Assembly (NCBI RefSeq): GCF_001905595.1 | Contig: NZ_LIXI01000001.1 | Span: 682,001 to 746,000 of the forward strand | Reading direction: 5' to 3' | Origin: Streptomyces sp. CB00316 | Lineage (GTDB): Bacteria > Actinomycetota > Actinomycetes > Streptomycetales > Streptomycetaceae | DNA: 64,000 nt | Shown here: piece by piece, positions 1 through 8,474 of the stretch | Layout: every line of letters starts with the position of its first letter | How positions within the stretch are numbered: position 1 is the first letter of the stretch | The notes under the pieces: generated by a model | What the model saw: only the letters and a program-made list of their open reading frames with translations | What the model was told of the DNA's origin: nothing | Database searches by the model: none | Translations under genes and position numbers: made by a program

Positions 1-283
1 GAGGCCCGCCGCAAGGGCGTCCACGTGCTGCTCGCGCCCACGGTCAACCTGCACCGCACCCCGCTCGGCGGCCGCCACTTCGAGGCGTACAGCGAGGACC
101 CGTACCTCACCGGAGAGCGTGGAGGTCACCGTCCCCGTCGAGCGGCGCGCGTACGAGGTCCGGGACGAGGAGGCGTACGGCTGGAGGACGGTCCCCGGCA
201 CGTACACGGTCGAGGCCGCCCGCTCCCTGGCGGACATCCGCGCCACCACCACCGTGGAGATCACGGGGGATCAGTCGAAGTAG
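1..283 (+). pseudogene. Collapsed GH3 beta-glucosidase remnant
   Basis: The gene is cut by the window's left edge. Frame 1 reads the GH3 substrate-pocket segment (NLHRTPLGGRHFEAYSEDPY) up to about base 115. The reading then continues only in frame 2 (116-283) as the C-terminal fibronectin-III-like domain of the same family (VEVTVPVERRAYEV ... GWRTVPGTYTVE), ending in TAG at 281. The roughly 500-600 residues normally between these parts, including the nucleophile Asp, are missing and the junction is out of frame. It is therefore a pseudogene formed by an internal deletion. The stop overlaps the 3' end of the convergent amidinotransferase gene. Confidence 0.8.
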
Positions 284-1404
284 GACTCCAGCGTGCCGCG
301 CCGCCGCACGTCGAGCGTCGCGCAGTGGAAGGAGCCGCCGAACGGCGCGTAGTGCATCAGGTCGCACGGGATCGGCTCGAAGCCCCACCGCTCGAGCGCG
401 CGCAGCATGCCGGTGTGGTGGCGTTCCGCGACGACCCGTTTCTCGTCGACCATGAGGACGTTCATACTGAGCCAGCTGCCGCACATCGAGGTCGTCCGGA
501 GCACGAGGTCCTTGACGGGCTCCGGCTCGGGGGCGACGAGGATGTCCCAGGAGTCCAGGACGGCGGGCAGCCGGTCGACGTCGATGTAGTCGGGGTTGAC
601 CAGTGCCTTGCCGGGCGCCAGCACGAGGAACGTCGTGTCGATGTGCATGGGCGTCCGGCAGCGGCTCTCGATCTCGTGGATGCGGTAACCGGGCCCGAGG
701 TGGCGGCGCAGCCACTCGATGCCCATGGCGTTGGTGACGTTGGAGCGCGTCACGAACAGATCGCGCCCGGCCCGTACGAAGTCGGCCGCATCGAACACCG
801 GCTCGAACTCGGTGAGGATGTACCGCATGGGCTCATCGGCCCCGGGGGCACGGAAATCCTTCTCGAACAGCTCGTCCGTCAGCTGCGGCTTCGGCGCGGC
901 GGTCCAGCGGGCCCCGCGCCGGAAGTAGTCCTTCAGGATCCGGCGGTAGGAGTGCGTCTCGAAGTACCGGCACGGCCACGCCATCGGGGTCTCGATGATC
1001 TCGTCGCCGATCACCAGCATGCTGTCGCGCGGGCAGGTGTTGCAGAACCCCCGCGAGGACCAGTCGGGAGTGGCGAACCGCCGCCGGTGGTCGACCGCGT
1101 CCGGACGGGTGACGGTGACGCCGAGCGAGTGGAGCAGCGAGACGAACCCGTCCAGCTCCTGCTGCGCGGGCTCGATCAGCCGGCGCGGGTACCTGCGACC
1201 GGCCGCGAGTCCCTGGAAGCGGGCCGCCCACGGCGGGACGTTGCAGGAGACCACCGGGTGGCCGGAAGGAATGGTCGCGTCGTCGAGCCGCCCGACGATG
1301 ATCTCCTCCAGCGGGTCCCACTCGTTGTGGGAGCTGACCGGTGAAGCGAGTGGGGCGGCATCCTCGACGGCCGGAGCACCGGGCCTCCGCTCCACTGTCG
1401 TCAT
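271..1404 (-). CDS. Glycine/inosamine-type amidinotransferase
   Basis: A 377-residue protein of the arginine:glycine amidinotransferase family (AGAT, StrB1), which moves the amidino group of arginine onto an amine acceptor through a cysteine intermediate. The family triad is visible: Asp in EPVFDAAD (about 205), His in MHID (about 254) and Cys in GGSFHCAT (about 361). The ATG at 1404 is chosen over the one 10 codons upstream because GAGGGTGG lies just before it. No aminoglycoside genes are nearby, so the acceptor cannot be named. It may make a guanidino metabolite or be a leftover of a lost cluster. Confidence 0.85.
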   Translation of the reverse strand: MTTVERRPGAPAVEDAAPLASPVSSHNEWDPLEEIIVGRLDDATIPSGHPVVSCNVPPWAARFQGLAAGRRYPRRLIEPAQQELDGFVSLLHSLGVTVTRPDAVDHRRRFATPDWSSRGFCNTCPRDSMLVIGDEIIETPMAWPCRYFETHSYRRILKDYFRRGARWTAAPKPQLTDELFEKDFRAPGADEPMRYILTEFEPVFDAADFVRAGRDLFVTRSNVTNAMGIEWLRRHLGPGYRIHEIESRCRTPMHIDTTFLVLAPGKALVNPDYIDVDRLPAVLDSWDILVAPEPEPVKDLVLRTTSMCGSWLSMNVLMVDEKRVVAERHHTGMLRALERWGFEPIPCDLMHYAPFGGSFHCATLDVRRRGTLESYFD

Positions 1405-1498
1405 GATCAACCACCCTCGGTCGCGGACCGGCACATCACGCCACCCATGGTGAACGGGGAGAGCGGGTTCGCGCCACCCGTAGGGAGCGGCCCGGGGC

Positions 1499-2437
1499 CT
1501 ACGCGGGGGGCTCGGCCGCCGTGATGGTGCGGTAGGCGATCTCCGCCAGCCTGGCCTGGCCGTCGCGGCTGGGGTGGAACCAGTCCCACGGGCTCAGCTG
1601 CGCCCCGGTGAAGCGGAAACCGAAGACCGCCCCGCCGTCGTACCGGCAGTGCCGGTCCTTCGCGCAGACGTCCCGCAGCACCCCGTTGTACGCCACCACC
1701 CGGTCCCGCACCGCGTCCCGCCGCGCCACGGCCGCGGGCCCCAGGTCGTCCGCGTCCGCGAGCATCGACTGGCAGATGCCGAGGCTCCAGATCTTCCTGC
1801 CGGACTCGTTGAGCCGCCCGGTCGACCAGAGCCGCTTCAGGTCCGGCAGGCTGGAGACGTACACCTGCGCCTCGGGCGCCCCGGCCCGCAGTTGCCGCAT
1901 CGACGCCTCGAACGACGCCCGGAAGTCCGCCACCGGCGTCATCAGCCGCACCGAGTCCCGGCAGGCGTCGTTCGCGCCCATCATCACCGTGACCAGCTCC
2001 GGCCGCTCCTTCGCCGCCAGCGCCATCTGCTCCGGCAGCTGGGCCATCCGGGCCCCCGACACCGCGTGGTTCCAGCTGCGGTCCGCGGCCTTCGTCGCGC
2101 CGAGCAGCCGTACGGCGAGACTCCGCACCAGGCTGTCGCTCCCGGTCGCCCAGGACACCTCGGGGCAGTCCGCCAGCACCGAGCAGGCGTCGAAGCCCCG
2201 GGTGATGGAGTCCCCGACCGCGGCGACGGACCCCGGACTCGGGTTCCAGCCGGAGCCGGAGGCGGGGGACGGCGAGGCTGAGGGCGAGGAGGAAGCGACC
2301 CTGGGCGCGTTCTGTGACACGCCGTCGCCCGAACCCTCACCACTGCATCCGGCCAGCGCGGCGACACCGACGAACGAGAGCGCCGCCAGCGCGGTCCCGA
2401 CGGTACGCATTCGAGGGCGTGTCGCACGCTCCGTCAT
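1499..2437 (-). CDS. SGNH/GDSL-family lipoprotein hydrolase
   Basis: A 312-residue exported esterase-like protein. A basic N-terminus and hydrophobic segment end in the lipobox LAGC (Cys about 31), followed by a Ser/Pro-rich linker. The SGNH blocks are present: GDSIT (nucleophile Ser about 77), a GAND block and the C-terminal DWFHP with the catalytic Asp/His. It should be anchored outside the membrane and hydrolyse an ester or acyl substrate that is not identifiable here. ATG 2437 is preferred over the upstream in-frame ATG because GGAGGGG sits 8 bases before it. Confidence 0.85.
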   Translation of the reverse strand: MTERATRPRMRTVGTALAALSFVGVAALAGCSGEGSGDGVSQNAPRVASSSPSASPSPASGSGWNPSPGSVAAVGDSITRGFDACSVLADCPEVSWATGSDSLVRSLAVRLLGATKAADRSWNHAVSGARMAQLPEQMALAAKERPELVTVMMGANDACRDSVRLMTPVADFRASFEASMRQLRAGAPEAQVYVSSLPDLKRLWSTGRLNESGRKIWSLGICQSMLADADDLGPAAVARRDAVRDRVVAYNGVLRDVCAKDRHCRYDGGAVFGFRFTGAQLSPWDWFHPSRDGQARLAEIAYRTITAAEPPA

Positions 2438-2809
2438 TCGCCGTTCCCCTCCGGTCGATCCCTGGTCTATGCCTCTGGTCATGCCCCCGGCAAGCCCATG
2501 ATCCCCAGGTCGAGGGCGTGCGCGCCCTGCCGGGTGAAAGCCGGCGAATCAGGGGCCCCGGACCGACGGTACGTCACACGGACGGCCCCGGCGCACGGTA
2601 GCTTTTCCCCGTCGAACCAGTGGCACCGCTCCCGGCCTCGTCACGGCGGGTGGCTCCGGTACATTACGGCACGTCACACACTGTCCCTTTTCAGGAGATT
2701 AACTCCCGATGCTGTTTACTGATGACAACCTCGGGAGCCGGCCGGAAAGAGGCGGTGCGGGCGCGAGGCCGCTGGGGAAGGCGTACCTCGTCCCACACGG
2801 GAGGTTCCG
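2438..2809. other. Intergenic region upstream of DUF3145
   Basis: This 370-bp stretch separates the GDSL lipoprotein gene from the DUF3145 gene. It holds the small coupled ORF listed separately and a 7-bp inverted repeat, CTCCCGA at 2703-2709 with TCGGGAG at 2731-2737, whose left arm overlaps the small ORF's start. No convincing -35/-10 pair was seen on either strand. Confidence 0.5.
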
Positions 2810-2813
2810 GTGA
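2709..2813 (+). CDS. Possible 34-residue coupled leader ORF
   Basis: ATG at 2709 opens a 34-codon ORF whose TGA (2811-2813) overlaps the GTG start of the DUF3145 gene in a GTGA arrangement, as in translationally coupled Streptomyces genes. An AGGAG lies 12 bases upstream, which is rather far. The peptide begins MLFTDDNLG and is otherwise Gly/Arg-rich, with no domain recognised. A hairpin arm overlaps its start codon. It could be a real leader peptide or a chance ORF. Confidence 0.35.
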   Translation: MLFTDDNLGSRPERGGAGARPLGKAYLVPHGRFR

Positions 2814-3304
2814 CGACACGTGGAGTCCTGTACGTTCACTCCGCACCGCGCGCGCTGTGCCCACATGTCGAATGGGCAGTGGCGGGCGTCCTCGGTGTAC
2901 GGGTCCAGCTGGACTGGATCAGACAGCCGGCCGCGCCCGGCACCTGGCGGTCCGAATTCTCCTGGAAGGGCCGGGCCGGCACCGCGTCGCAGCTCGCCTC
3001 CGCCCTGCGCGGCTGGGACATGCTGCGCTTCGAGGTGACCGCCGAGCCGTGCCCCACCGCCGAGGGCGAGCGCTACAGCTCCACCCCCGGCCTCGGCATC
3101 TTCCACGCCGTCACCGGCATGCACGGTGACATCCTGATCCCCGAGGACCGCCTGCGCGCGGCCCTGGCCCGCTCGACGCGCGGCGAGAGCGACCTGGAGG
3201 TGGAGATCGCCTCCCTCCTGGGCAAGCCGTGGGACGACGAGCTGGAATCCTTCCGCCACGCGGGCGAGGGCGCCCCGGTCCGCTGGCTGCACCAGGTCGT
3301 GTGA
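2810..3304 (+). CDS. DUF3145 family protein
   Basis: A 164-residue cytosolic protein starting MTTRGVLYVHSAP, recognised as the actinobacterial DUF3145 family. That family is commonly found beside the fatty-acid synthase genes, as here. No membrane segment or catalytic motif is evident. GTG at 2810 follows GGGAGG and overlaps the stop of the small upstream ORF. It converges on fabF across a shared terminator. Function unknown. Confidence 0.85.
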   Translation: MTTRGVLYVHSAPRALCPHVEWAVAGVLGVRVQLDWIRQPAAPGTWRSEFSWKGRAGTASQLASALRGWDMLRFEVTAEPCPTAEGERYSSTPGLGIFHAVTGMHGDILIPEDRLRAALARSTRGESDLEVEIASLLGKPWDDELESFRHAGEGAPVRWLHQVV

Positions 3305-3362
3305 CCCCGGGGTTCTGCCCCGGACCCCGCTCCTCGATCGCCGGAGGGGCTTGATCACGCGG

Positions 3363-3395
3363 AAGCCCGCCTCCCGACAACCGGGAAGCGGGCTT
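3363..3395. terminator. Bidirectional terminator, DUF3145 / fabF
   Basis: AAGCCCGC at 3363-3370 pairs with GCGGGCTT at 3388-3395. It lies between two convergent genes, so it probably ends transcripts from both sides. Confidence 0.7.
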
Positions 3396-3413
3396 CACCC
3401 GTAAGAGGCGGGG

Positions 3414-4676
3414 TCACACGGACCGGAACGCCAGCACCACGTTGTGCCCACCGAACCCGAACGAGTTGTTGATCGCCGCGATCGGCCCCTCGGGCAGCAC
3501 CCGAGGCTCACCCCGCACGATGTCCGCGTCGATCGCCTCGTCCAGCTCGTCGACGTTGATGGTCGGCGGAGCGATCCGGTGGTGCAGCGCGAGCACGGTG
3601 GCCACCGTCTCGATACCGCCCGCGCCACCCAGCAGGTGCCCCGTCATCGACTTCGTCGCCGAGATCGCGACATGGTCCAGGTCGTCGCCCAGCACCTTCC
3701 GCAGGGCCTTGATCTCCGCGATGTCACCCTGCGGCGTCGACGTGGCGTGCGCGTTGAGGTGGACCACCTCGGACGGCTTGAGGTCGCTGGAGTCCAGCAG
3801 GTTCTGCATGGCGGCGGCGATGCCCCGACCGGTCGGCTCGGGCTGCGCGATGTGGTGGGCGTCGGCCGACAGGCCCTGGCCCAGCACCTCGCAGTAGACC
3901 TTGGCGCCCCGCTTGGCGGCGTGCTCGGCCGACTCCAGGACGACGACGCCGGCGCCCTCACCGAGGACGAATCCGTCACGGCCGGTGTCGTACGGGCGCG
4001 AGGCCTTCTCCGGCTCGTCGTTGCTCTTGGACATCGCCATCATGTTGGCGAACGCCGCGATCGGCAGCGGGTGGATCGCCGCCTCCGTGCCGCCGGCGAC
4101 GACCACGTCGGCCCGGCCGGTGCGGATCATCTCGACGGCGTACCCGATGGCCTCGGCGCCTGACGCGCAGGCGGAGACCGGCGTGTGGACACCGGCCTGG
4201 GCGTTGACCTCCAGGCCGACGTTGGCCGCCGGGCCGTTGGGCATGAGCATGGGGACGGTGTGCGGGGAGACGCGGCGTACGCCCTTCTCCTTCAGCACGT
4301 CGTACTGGTCGAGCAGGGTGATCACGCCGCCGATGCCGGAGGCGATGACCGAGCCCAGCCGCTCGGGGGCGATGTTCTCGTCCTCGCCGGCCTTGGCGGT
4401 GAAGCCGGCGTCCGCCCAGGCCTCGCGGGCCGCGATCAGCGCGAACTGCGCCGAGCGGTCCAGCTTGCGGGCGAGCGGGCGGGGCAGTACGTCGTTCGGA
4501 TCGACAGCCGCGAGGGCGGCGATCCGGACGGGCAGTTCGGCGAAGCGCTCGCCTTCGAGAGGCTTGACGCCGGACCGGCCGGCCATCAGACCTTCCCAGG
4601 TCGATGCGGAGTCGCCACCCAGCGGAGTGGTTGCGCCGATACCGGTGACGACCACGGTGCGATTGGTCGAGTTCAC
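3414..4676 (-). CDS. fabF: Beta-ketoacyl-ACP synthase II
   Basis: A 420-residue condensing enzyme that elongates acyl-ACP with malonyl-ACP in type II fatty-acid synthesis. The Cys-His-His triad with its Lys is visible: Cys about 170 in VSACASG, His about 310 in NAHATSTPQGD, Lys about 342 and His about 347 in TKSMTGHLLGG. GTG 4676 is chosen because GGAGAAG precedes it and the protein then begins NSTNRTVVVTGIG as homologues do. It is the last gene of the fabD-fabH-acpP-fabF operon. Confidence 0.96.
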   Translation of the reverse strand: MNSTNRTVVVTGIGATTPLGGDSASTWEGLMAGRSGVKPLEGERFAELPVRIAALAAVDPNDVLPRPLARKLDRSAQFALIAAREAWADAGFTAKAGEDENIAPERLGSVIASGIGGVITLLDQYDVLKEKGVRRVSPHTVPMLMPNGPAANVGLEVNAQAGVHTPVSACASGAEAIGYAVEMIRTGRADVVVAGGTEAAIHPLPIAAFANMMAMSKSNDEPEKASRPYDTGRDGFVLGEGAGVVVLESAEHAAKRGAKVYCEVLGQGLSADAHHIAQPEPTGRGIAAAMQNLLDSSDLKPSEVVHLNAHATSTPQGDIAEIKALRKVLGDDLDHVAISATKSMTGHLLGGAGGIETVATVLALHHRIAPPTINVDELDEAIDADIVRGEPRVLPEGPIAAINNSFGFGGHNVVLAFRSV

Positions 4677-4752
4677 TGGAAAATCTTCTCCACGTGTAGA
4701 GGGTCGTGAATCAGCGGCGCCACCGCCGGGTGGCGACACAGCCGGGCTGGAA

Positions 4753-5001
4753 TCAGCCCTGGTGCTTCAGGATGTAGTCGGCAGCGTCGCCGACCGTCTT
4801 GAGGTTCTTGACGTCCTCGTCGGGGATCTTGACGTCGAAGCGCTCCTCGGCGGCGACGACGACCTCGACCATGGACAGCGAGTCGACGTCCAGGTCGTCG
4901 GTGAAGGACTTGTCCAGCTGGACGTCCTCGACCGGGATCCCGGCGATCTCGTTGACGATCTCGGCGAGACCGGTGACGATCTCTTCCTGCGTGGCGGCCA
5001 T
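4753..5001 (-). CDS. acpP: Acyl carrier protein
   Basis: An 82-residue acidic acyl carrier protein of fatty-acid synthesis. Ser41 in the DSL motif (DVDSLSMVEV) is the phosphopantetheine attachment site, and the four-helix ACP pattern is intact. It sits between fabH and fabF in the same orientation with short gaps, as in the Streptomyces fab operon, so it is the housekeeping ACP and not a polyketide one. Confidence 0.96.
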   Translation of the reverse strand: MAATQEEIVTGLAEIVNEIAGIPVEDVQLDKSFTDDLDVDSLSMVEVVVAAEERFDVKIPDEDVKNLKTVGDAADYILKHQG

Positions 5002-5064
5002 CTTGGCGCTCCTTCGGTGGGTTTCTTCAGGGTTCGTGCGTACGGACCAAAAGGTCCGGTGTGC

Positions 5065-6096
5065 CTAGGGGAGGGTAACGACCGTCGCGGCGTAGACGAG
5101 ACCCGCCCCGAAGCCGATGACGAGCGCGGTGTCGCCGCTCTTCGCCTGACCGGTCGCCAGGAGCCGCTCCATCGCGAGCGGAATCGAGGCGGCGGACGTG
5201 TTGCCGGTGGACTCGATGTCACGGGCGACCGTGACGTGTTCCGGCAGCTTGAGGGTCTTCACCATCGAGTCGATGATCCGCATGTTGGCCTGGTGCGGGA
5301 TGAAGACGTCCAGGTCCTCCGGGGAGATCCCGGCCGCTTCCAGCGCCTGCTGGGCGACCTTGGCCATCTCGTAGACCGCCCAGCGGAAGACCGCCTGGCC
5401 CTCCTGCGTGATGGCCGGGAACTTGATCTCGCCCTTGGAGTCGAGCGGCAGGTTGGAGACGTCGCCGATGTGCAGCTCGTTCCAGGACACCGTCTGCTTG
5501 ATGGTCTCGGACTTGTCGCCCTCGGAGCCCCACACGGTCGGGCCGATGGCCGGCACCTGGGAGGGGCCGACGACGACCGCGCCCGCGCCGTCACCGAACA
5601 GGAAGGCCGTCGCGCGGTCCTCCAGGTCGGTCAGGTCGCTGAGCCGCTCCACGCCGATCACGAGCACGTGCTCCGCCGAACCCTCGACGATCATGCCCTT
5701 GGCGAGGGTCAGGCCGTAGCCGAAGCCCGCGCAGCCGGCCGAGATGTCGAAGGCGGCGGGCCTGCCCGCGCCGATCTTGTGGGCGATCTCTGTGGCGACG
5801 GCCGGGGTCTGCTTGAAGTGCGAGACGGTCGAGACGATGACCGCGCCGATCTGCTCGGGCGTGATGCCGGCGGCGGCGATGGCCTTGCCGGACGCCTCGA
5901 TCGACATCATGGCCACGGTCTCCTCCTCGGAGGCCCAGTGGCGGGTGACGATGCCGGAGCGCGAGCGGATCCACTCGTCGGAGGAGTCGATCGTTTCGAG
6001 GATCACCTCGTTCGGCACGACCCGGGTCGGGCGGTAGCCGCCGACCCCGAGGATGCGCGCGTACGGGGCGCCCTTGCTGGGCTTGATCTTCGACAT
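5065..6096 (-). CDS. fabH: Beta-ketoacyl-ACP synthase III
   Basis: A 343-residue initiating condensing enzyme that joins an acyl-CoA starter (branched starters in Streptomyces) to malonyl-ACP. The triad is visible: Cys122 in SAGCAGFGYG, His268 in IPHQANMR, and Asn299 in GNTSAAS. The glycine-rich C-terminal GFGAGLVYAA is typical. It starts 14 bp after the fabD stop and is co-transcribed with it. Confidence 0.96.
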   Translation of the reverse strand: MSKIKPSKGAPYARILGVGGYRPTRVVPNEVILETIDSSDEWIRSRSGIVTRHWASEEETVAMMSIEASGKAIAAAGITPEQIGAVIVSTVSHFKQTPAVATEIAHKIGAGRPAAFDISAGCAGFGYGLTLAKGMIVEGSAEHVLVIGVERLSDLTDLEDRATAFLFGDGAGAVVVGPSQVPAIGPTVWGSEGDKSETIKQTVSWNELHIGDVSNLPLDSKGEIKFPAITQEGQAVFRWAVYEMAKVAQQALEAAGISPEDLDVFIPHQANMRIIDSMVKTLKLPEHVTVARDIESTGNTSAASIPLAMERLLATGQAKSGDTALVIGFGAGLVYAATVVTLP

Positions 6097-6109
6097 GCTC
6101 TCGGGCTCC

Positions 6110-7033
6110 TTAGGTGCCTGCGTGCTCGGAGATGAGCGCGCGGGCGGCGTCGAGGTCGTCGGGGGTCTTGAGCGCGAGCGTCTTCACACCGGGCAGCGCC
6201 CGCTTGGCGAGACCGGTGAGGGTGCCACCGGGGCTCAGCTCGACCAGCGCGGTGACGCCGAGCTTCTGGAAGGTCTCCATGCACAGGTCCCAGCGGACCG
6301 GGTTCGCGACCTGGCCGACCAGCCGGGCGATGACCTCGGTGCCGGTGGCGACCGTATGGCCGTCGGCGTTGGACACGTACCGCACGGTCGGATCGGTGAC
6401 CGTGAGGTCACCGACGGCCGCGCGCAGCTTCTCCACGGCCGGGGCCATGTGGTGCGTGTGGAACGCGCCGGCCACCTTCAGTGCGACGACCCGGCGTACG
6501 CCCTCGGGCTTGTCGGCCTCCAGGGCGGCGATCTGGGCCGCGGTGCCGGCTGCGACGATCTGGCCGCCCCCGTTGACGTTGGCGGAGGTCAGGCCGAGCT
6601 TCTCCAGGTGCGGGACCGTCACGGCGGGGTCGCCGCCGAGGAGGGCCGCCATACCGGTCTCGGTGACCGCGGCGGCCTCGGCCATGCCGAGCCCCCGGGT
6701 CCGGACGAAGCGGAGTGCCGCCTCGTCGTCGATGACACCGGCGATCGCGGCGGCGGTGATCTCACCGACGCTGTGACCCGCGACGACGTCGGGGGAGGGC
6801 GCGTCCAGGGCCGCGGCCGAGAGCAGGCCGGCGGCGACCAGGAGCGGCTGGGCGACGGCCGTGTCGCGGATGTCGTCCGCGTCGGCCTGTGTGCCGTAGT
6901 GGGCAAGGTCGAGCCCGATGGCGTCGGACCAGGCCGCGATGCGGTCGGCGGCACCGGGGAGGTCGAGCCAGGGAGTCAGGAAGCCGGGCGTCTGAGCGCC
7001 TTGGCCGGGAGCGACGAGTACGAGCACCCTCAC
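6110..7033 (-). CDS. fabD: Malonyl-CoA:ACP malonyltransferase
   Basis: A 307-residue acyltransferase that loads malonate onto ACP. It shows the N-terminal APGQGAQ, the nucleophile Ser88 in GHSVGE, and His about 192 in FHTHHM. The longer in-frame ORF upstream is rejected. The GTG at 7033 gives the conserved start VLVLVAPGQGAQ and has AAGAGAGAG just before it. It is the first gene of the fab operon, with the divergence-free promoter region and a FasR-like inverted repeat upstream. It may also supply malonyl-ACP for polyketide synthesis, as in other streptomycetes. Confidence 0.95.
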   Translation of the reverse strand: MRVLVLVAPGQGAQTPGFLTPWLDLPGAADRIAAWSDAIGLDLAHYGTQADADDIRDTAVAQPLLVAAGLLSAAALDAPSPDVVAGHSVGEITAAAIAGVIDDEAALRFVRTRGLGMAEAAAVTETGMAALLGGDPAVTVPHLEKLGLTSANVNGGGQIVAAGTAAQIAALEADKPEGVRRVVALKVAGAFHTHHMAPAVEKLRAAVGDLTVTDPTVRYVSNADGHTVATGTEVIARLVGQVANPVRWDLCMETFQKLGVTALVELSPGGTLTGLAKRALPGVKTLALKTPDDLDAARALISEHAGT

Positions 7034-7102
7034 ACTCTCTCTTGTGGACGGCTCGGTACGCCCGTGGGGACAGGGACGAAGAACCGTCAGGGGAATTGTT
7101 GA

Positions 7103-7124
7103 AGTCCGACAAAAGTCTAGGACT
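7103..7124. promoter_or_regulatory. Candidate FasR operator before fabD
   Basis: AGTCC at 7103-7107 and GGACT at 7120-7124 form an inverted repeat just upstream of fabD, overlapping the last codons of fasR. FasR is known in S. coelicolor to activate the fab operon from this intergenic region. Assigning this repeat as its site is inference. Confidence 0.4.
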
Positions 7125-8316
7125 GAGGATCCGCCGCGGCCAAGCGCCCCAGGATGAGAGCGATTCGGAGGGTGAACGCGGAGCGCACATCGGAGGGTGA
7201 CCACCCGGTGACGTCGGTCACACGTCGTAGCCGGTAGCGCACGGTGTTGGGGTGGACGAAAAGCATCCGCGCGGCCCCCTCAAGACTGCTCGCCTGCTCC
7301 AGATAGACACTCAGCGTTTCCAGCAGCGCCGAACCGGCTTCCTCCAGCGGTCTGTAGATCTCCTCCACCAACTGGTCGCGCGCGGCAGGGTCCCCGGCCA
7401 TCGCGCGCTCGGGGAGGAGATCGTCCGCCAGCACCGGGCGCGGCGCGTCCTGCCATGCCAGGCAGGCCTTCAGCCCGGCCGCCGCGGCCTGCGCGGACCG
7501 GGTGGCCGCCAGCAGGTCCGGCACGACGGGCCCGGCGACGACCGGCCCGGCCGCGTACGGCCCGATCAGGCCCTTGGCGACCTGGAGCGGATTGTCGCTG
7601 CCGCCCGCGATGACGACGAGCCGGTTGCCGAGGACCCCGGTGAGGACCTGGAGCTTCGCGTGCCGGGCGGCCCGCCGGATCGCCTCGACGGTCAGCTCGC
7701 TGTCCCCGTCGGGGGCGGTGCCGAGGATGACGCAGACGTGCTCGGGCGAGTTCCAGCCGAGCGCGGCGGCCCGGGAGACGGCCCCCTCGTCCGCCTCCCC
7801 GGAGAGCACCGCGTTCACCACCAGCGACTCCAGTCGGGCGTCCCACGCCCCCCGGGCCTCGGCGGCCTGGGCGTAGACCTGGGCGGTGGCGAAGGCGATC
7901 TCCCGCGCGTAGACGAGCAGCGCCTCCCGCAGCACGGACTCGTCGCCCGGCGCGGCCACCTCCTCGATCGCGGCCTCCATGACCTCGATCGTGGTCCGCA
8001 CCATCTCGACGGTCTGCCGCAGCGTGATCGCCCGGGTCAGCTCGCGCGGGGCGGTGCCGAACACATCGGTCGAGATGGCCTGCGGGGTCTCGGGATGCCG
8101 GAACCACTCGGTGAACGCCGCGATACCGGCCTGGGCGACCAGGCCGATCCAGGACCGGTTCTCCGGGGGCATCGCCCGGTACCACGGCAGCGATTCGTCC
8201 ATGCGGGCGATCGCGTTCGCGGCCAGCCGGCCGGAGGACTGCTCCAGCCGTTTCAGGGTCGCGGCATGCAGGTGGGCGTCGTGGGCGGCGGAATGCTCAG
8301 GATCGGGTCGGGACAC
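7117..8316 (-). CDS. fasR: FasR, PucR-type activator of the fab operon
   Basis: A 399-residue regulator with the PucR/CdaR architecture: a long N-terminal part, a central GGDEF-like region, and a C-terminal PucR helix-turn-helix (LFVHPNTVRYRLRRV, about residues 350-366). Its position immediately upstream of fabD in the same orientation matches FasR of S. coelicolor, which activates fatty-acid synthesis and is essential there. No ligand pocket can be judged from the sequence. The N-terminal ATG at 8316 is the first in frame. Confidence 0.9.
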   Translation of the reverse strand: MSRPDPEHSAAHDAHLHAATLKRLEQSSGRLAANAIARMDESLPWYRAMPPENRSWIGLVAQAGIAAFTEWFRHPETPQAISTDVFGTAPRELTRAITLRQTVEMVRTTIEVMEAAIEEVAAPGDESVLREALLVYAREIAFATAQVYAQAAEARGAWDARLESLVVNAVLSGEADEGAVSRAAALGWNSPEHVCVILGTAPDGDSELTVEAIRRAARHAKLQVLTGVLGNRLVVIAGGSDNPLQVAKGLIGPYAAGPVVAGPVVPDLLAATRSAQAAAAGLKACLAWQDAPRPVLADDLLPERAMAGDPAARDQLVEEIYRPLEEAGSALLETLSVYLEQASSLEGAARMLFVHPNTVRYRLRRVTDVTGWSPSDVRSAFTLRIALILGRLAAADPQS

Positions 8317-8474
8317 GAGGACAAGACTGCCTCATCGGGCCGGTGGATCGGTGGGGCGGGGCGAGGGTCTCGCCTACTGGTCGGTACGGGGCGTCCGGCC
8401 CGGTCGGTACGGGAGCGTCCGGCCGCTGCGTACGGCAGCAGCCGGAGGGCCGCCCGCCGGGCTACCGTGGCCGG

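Noticed and set aside
3901..6135. A 744-codon plus-strand frame over fabF, acpP and fabH
   Set aside because: It is a shadow of three known genes on the other strand.
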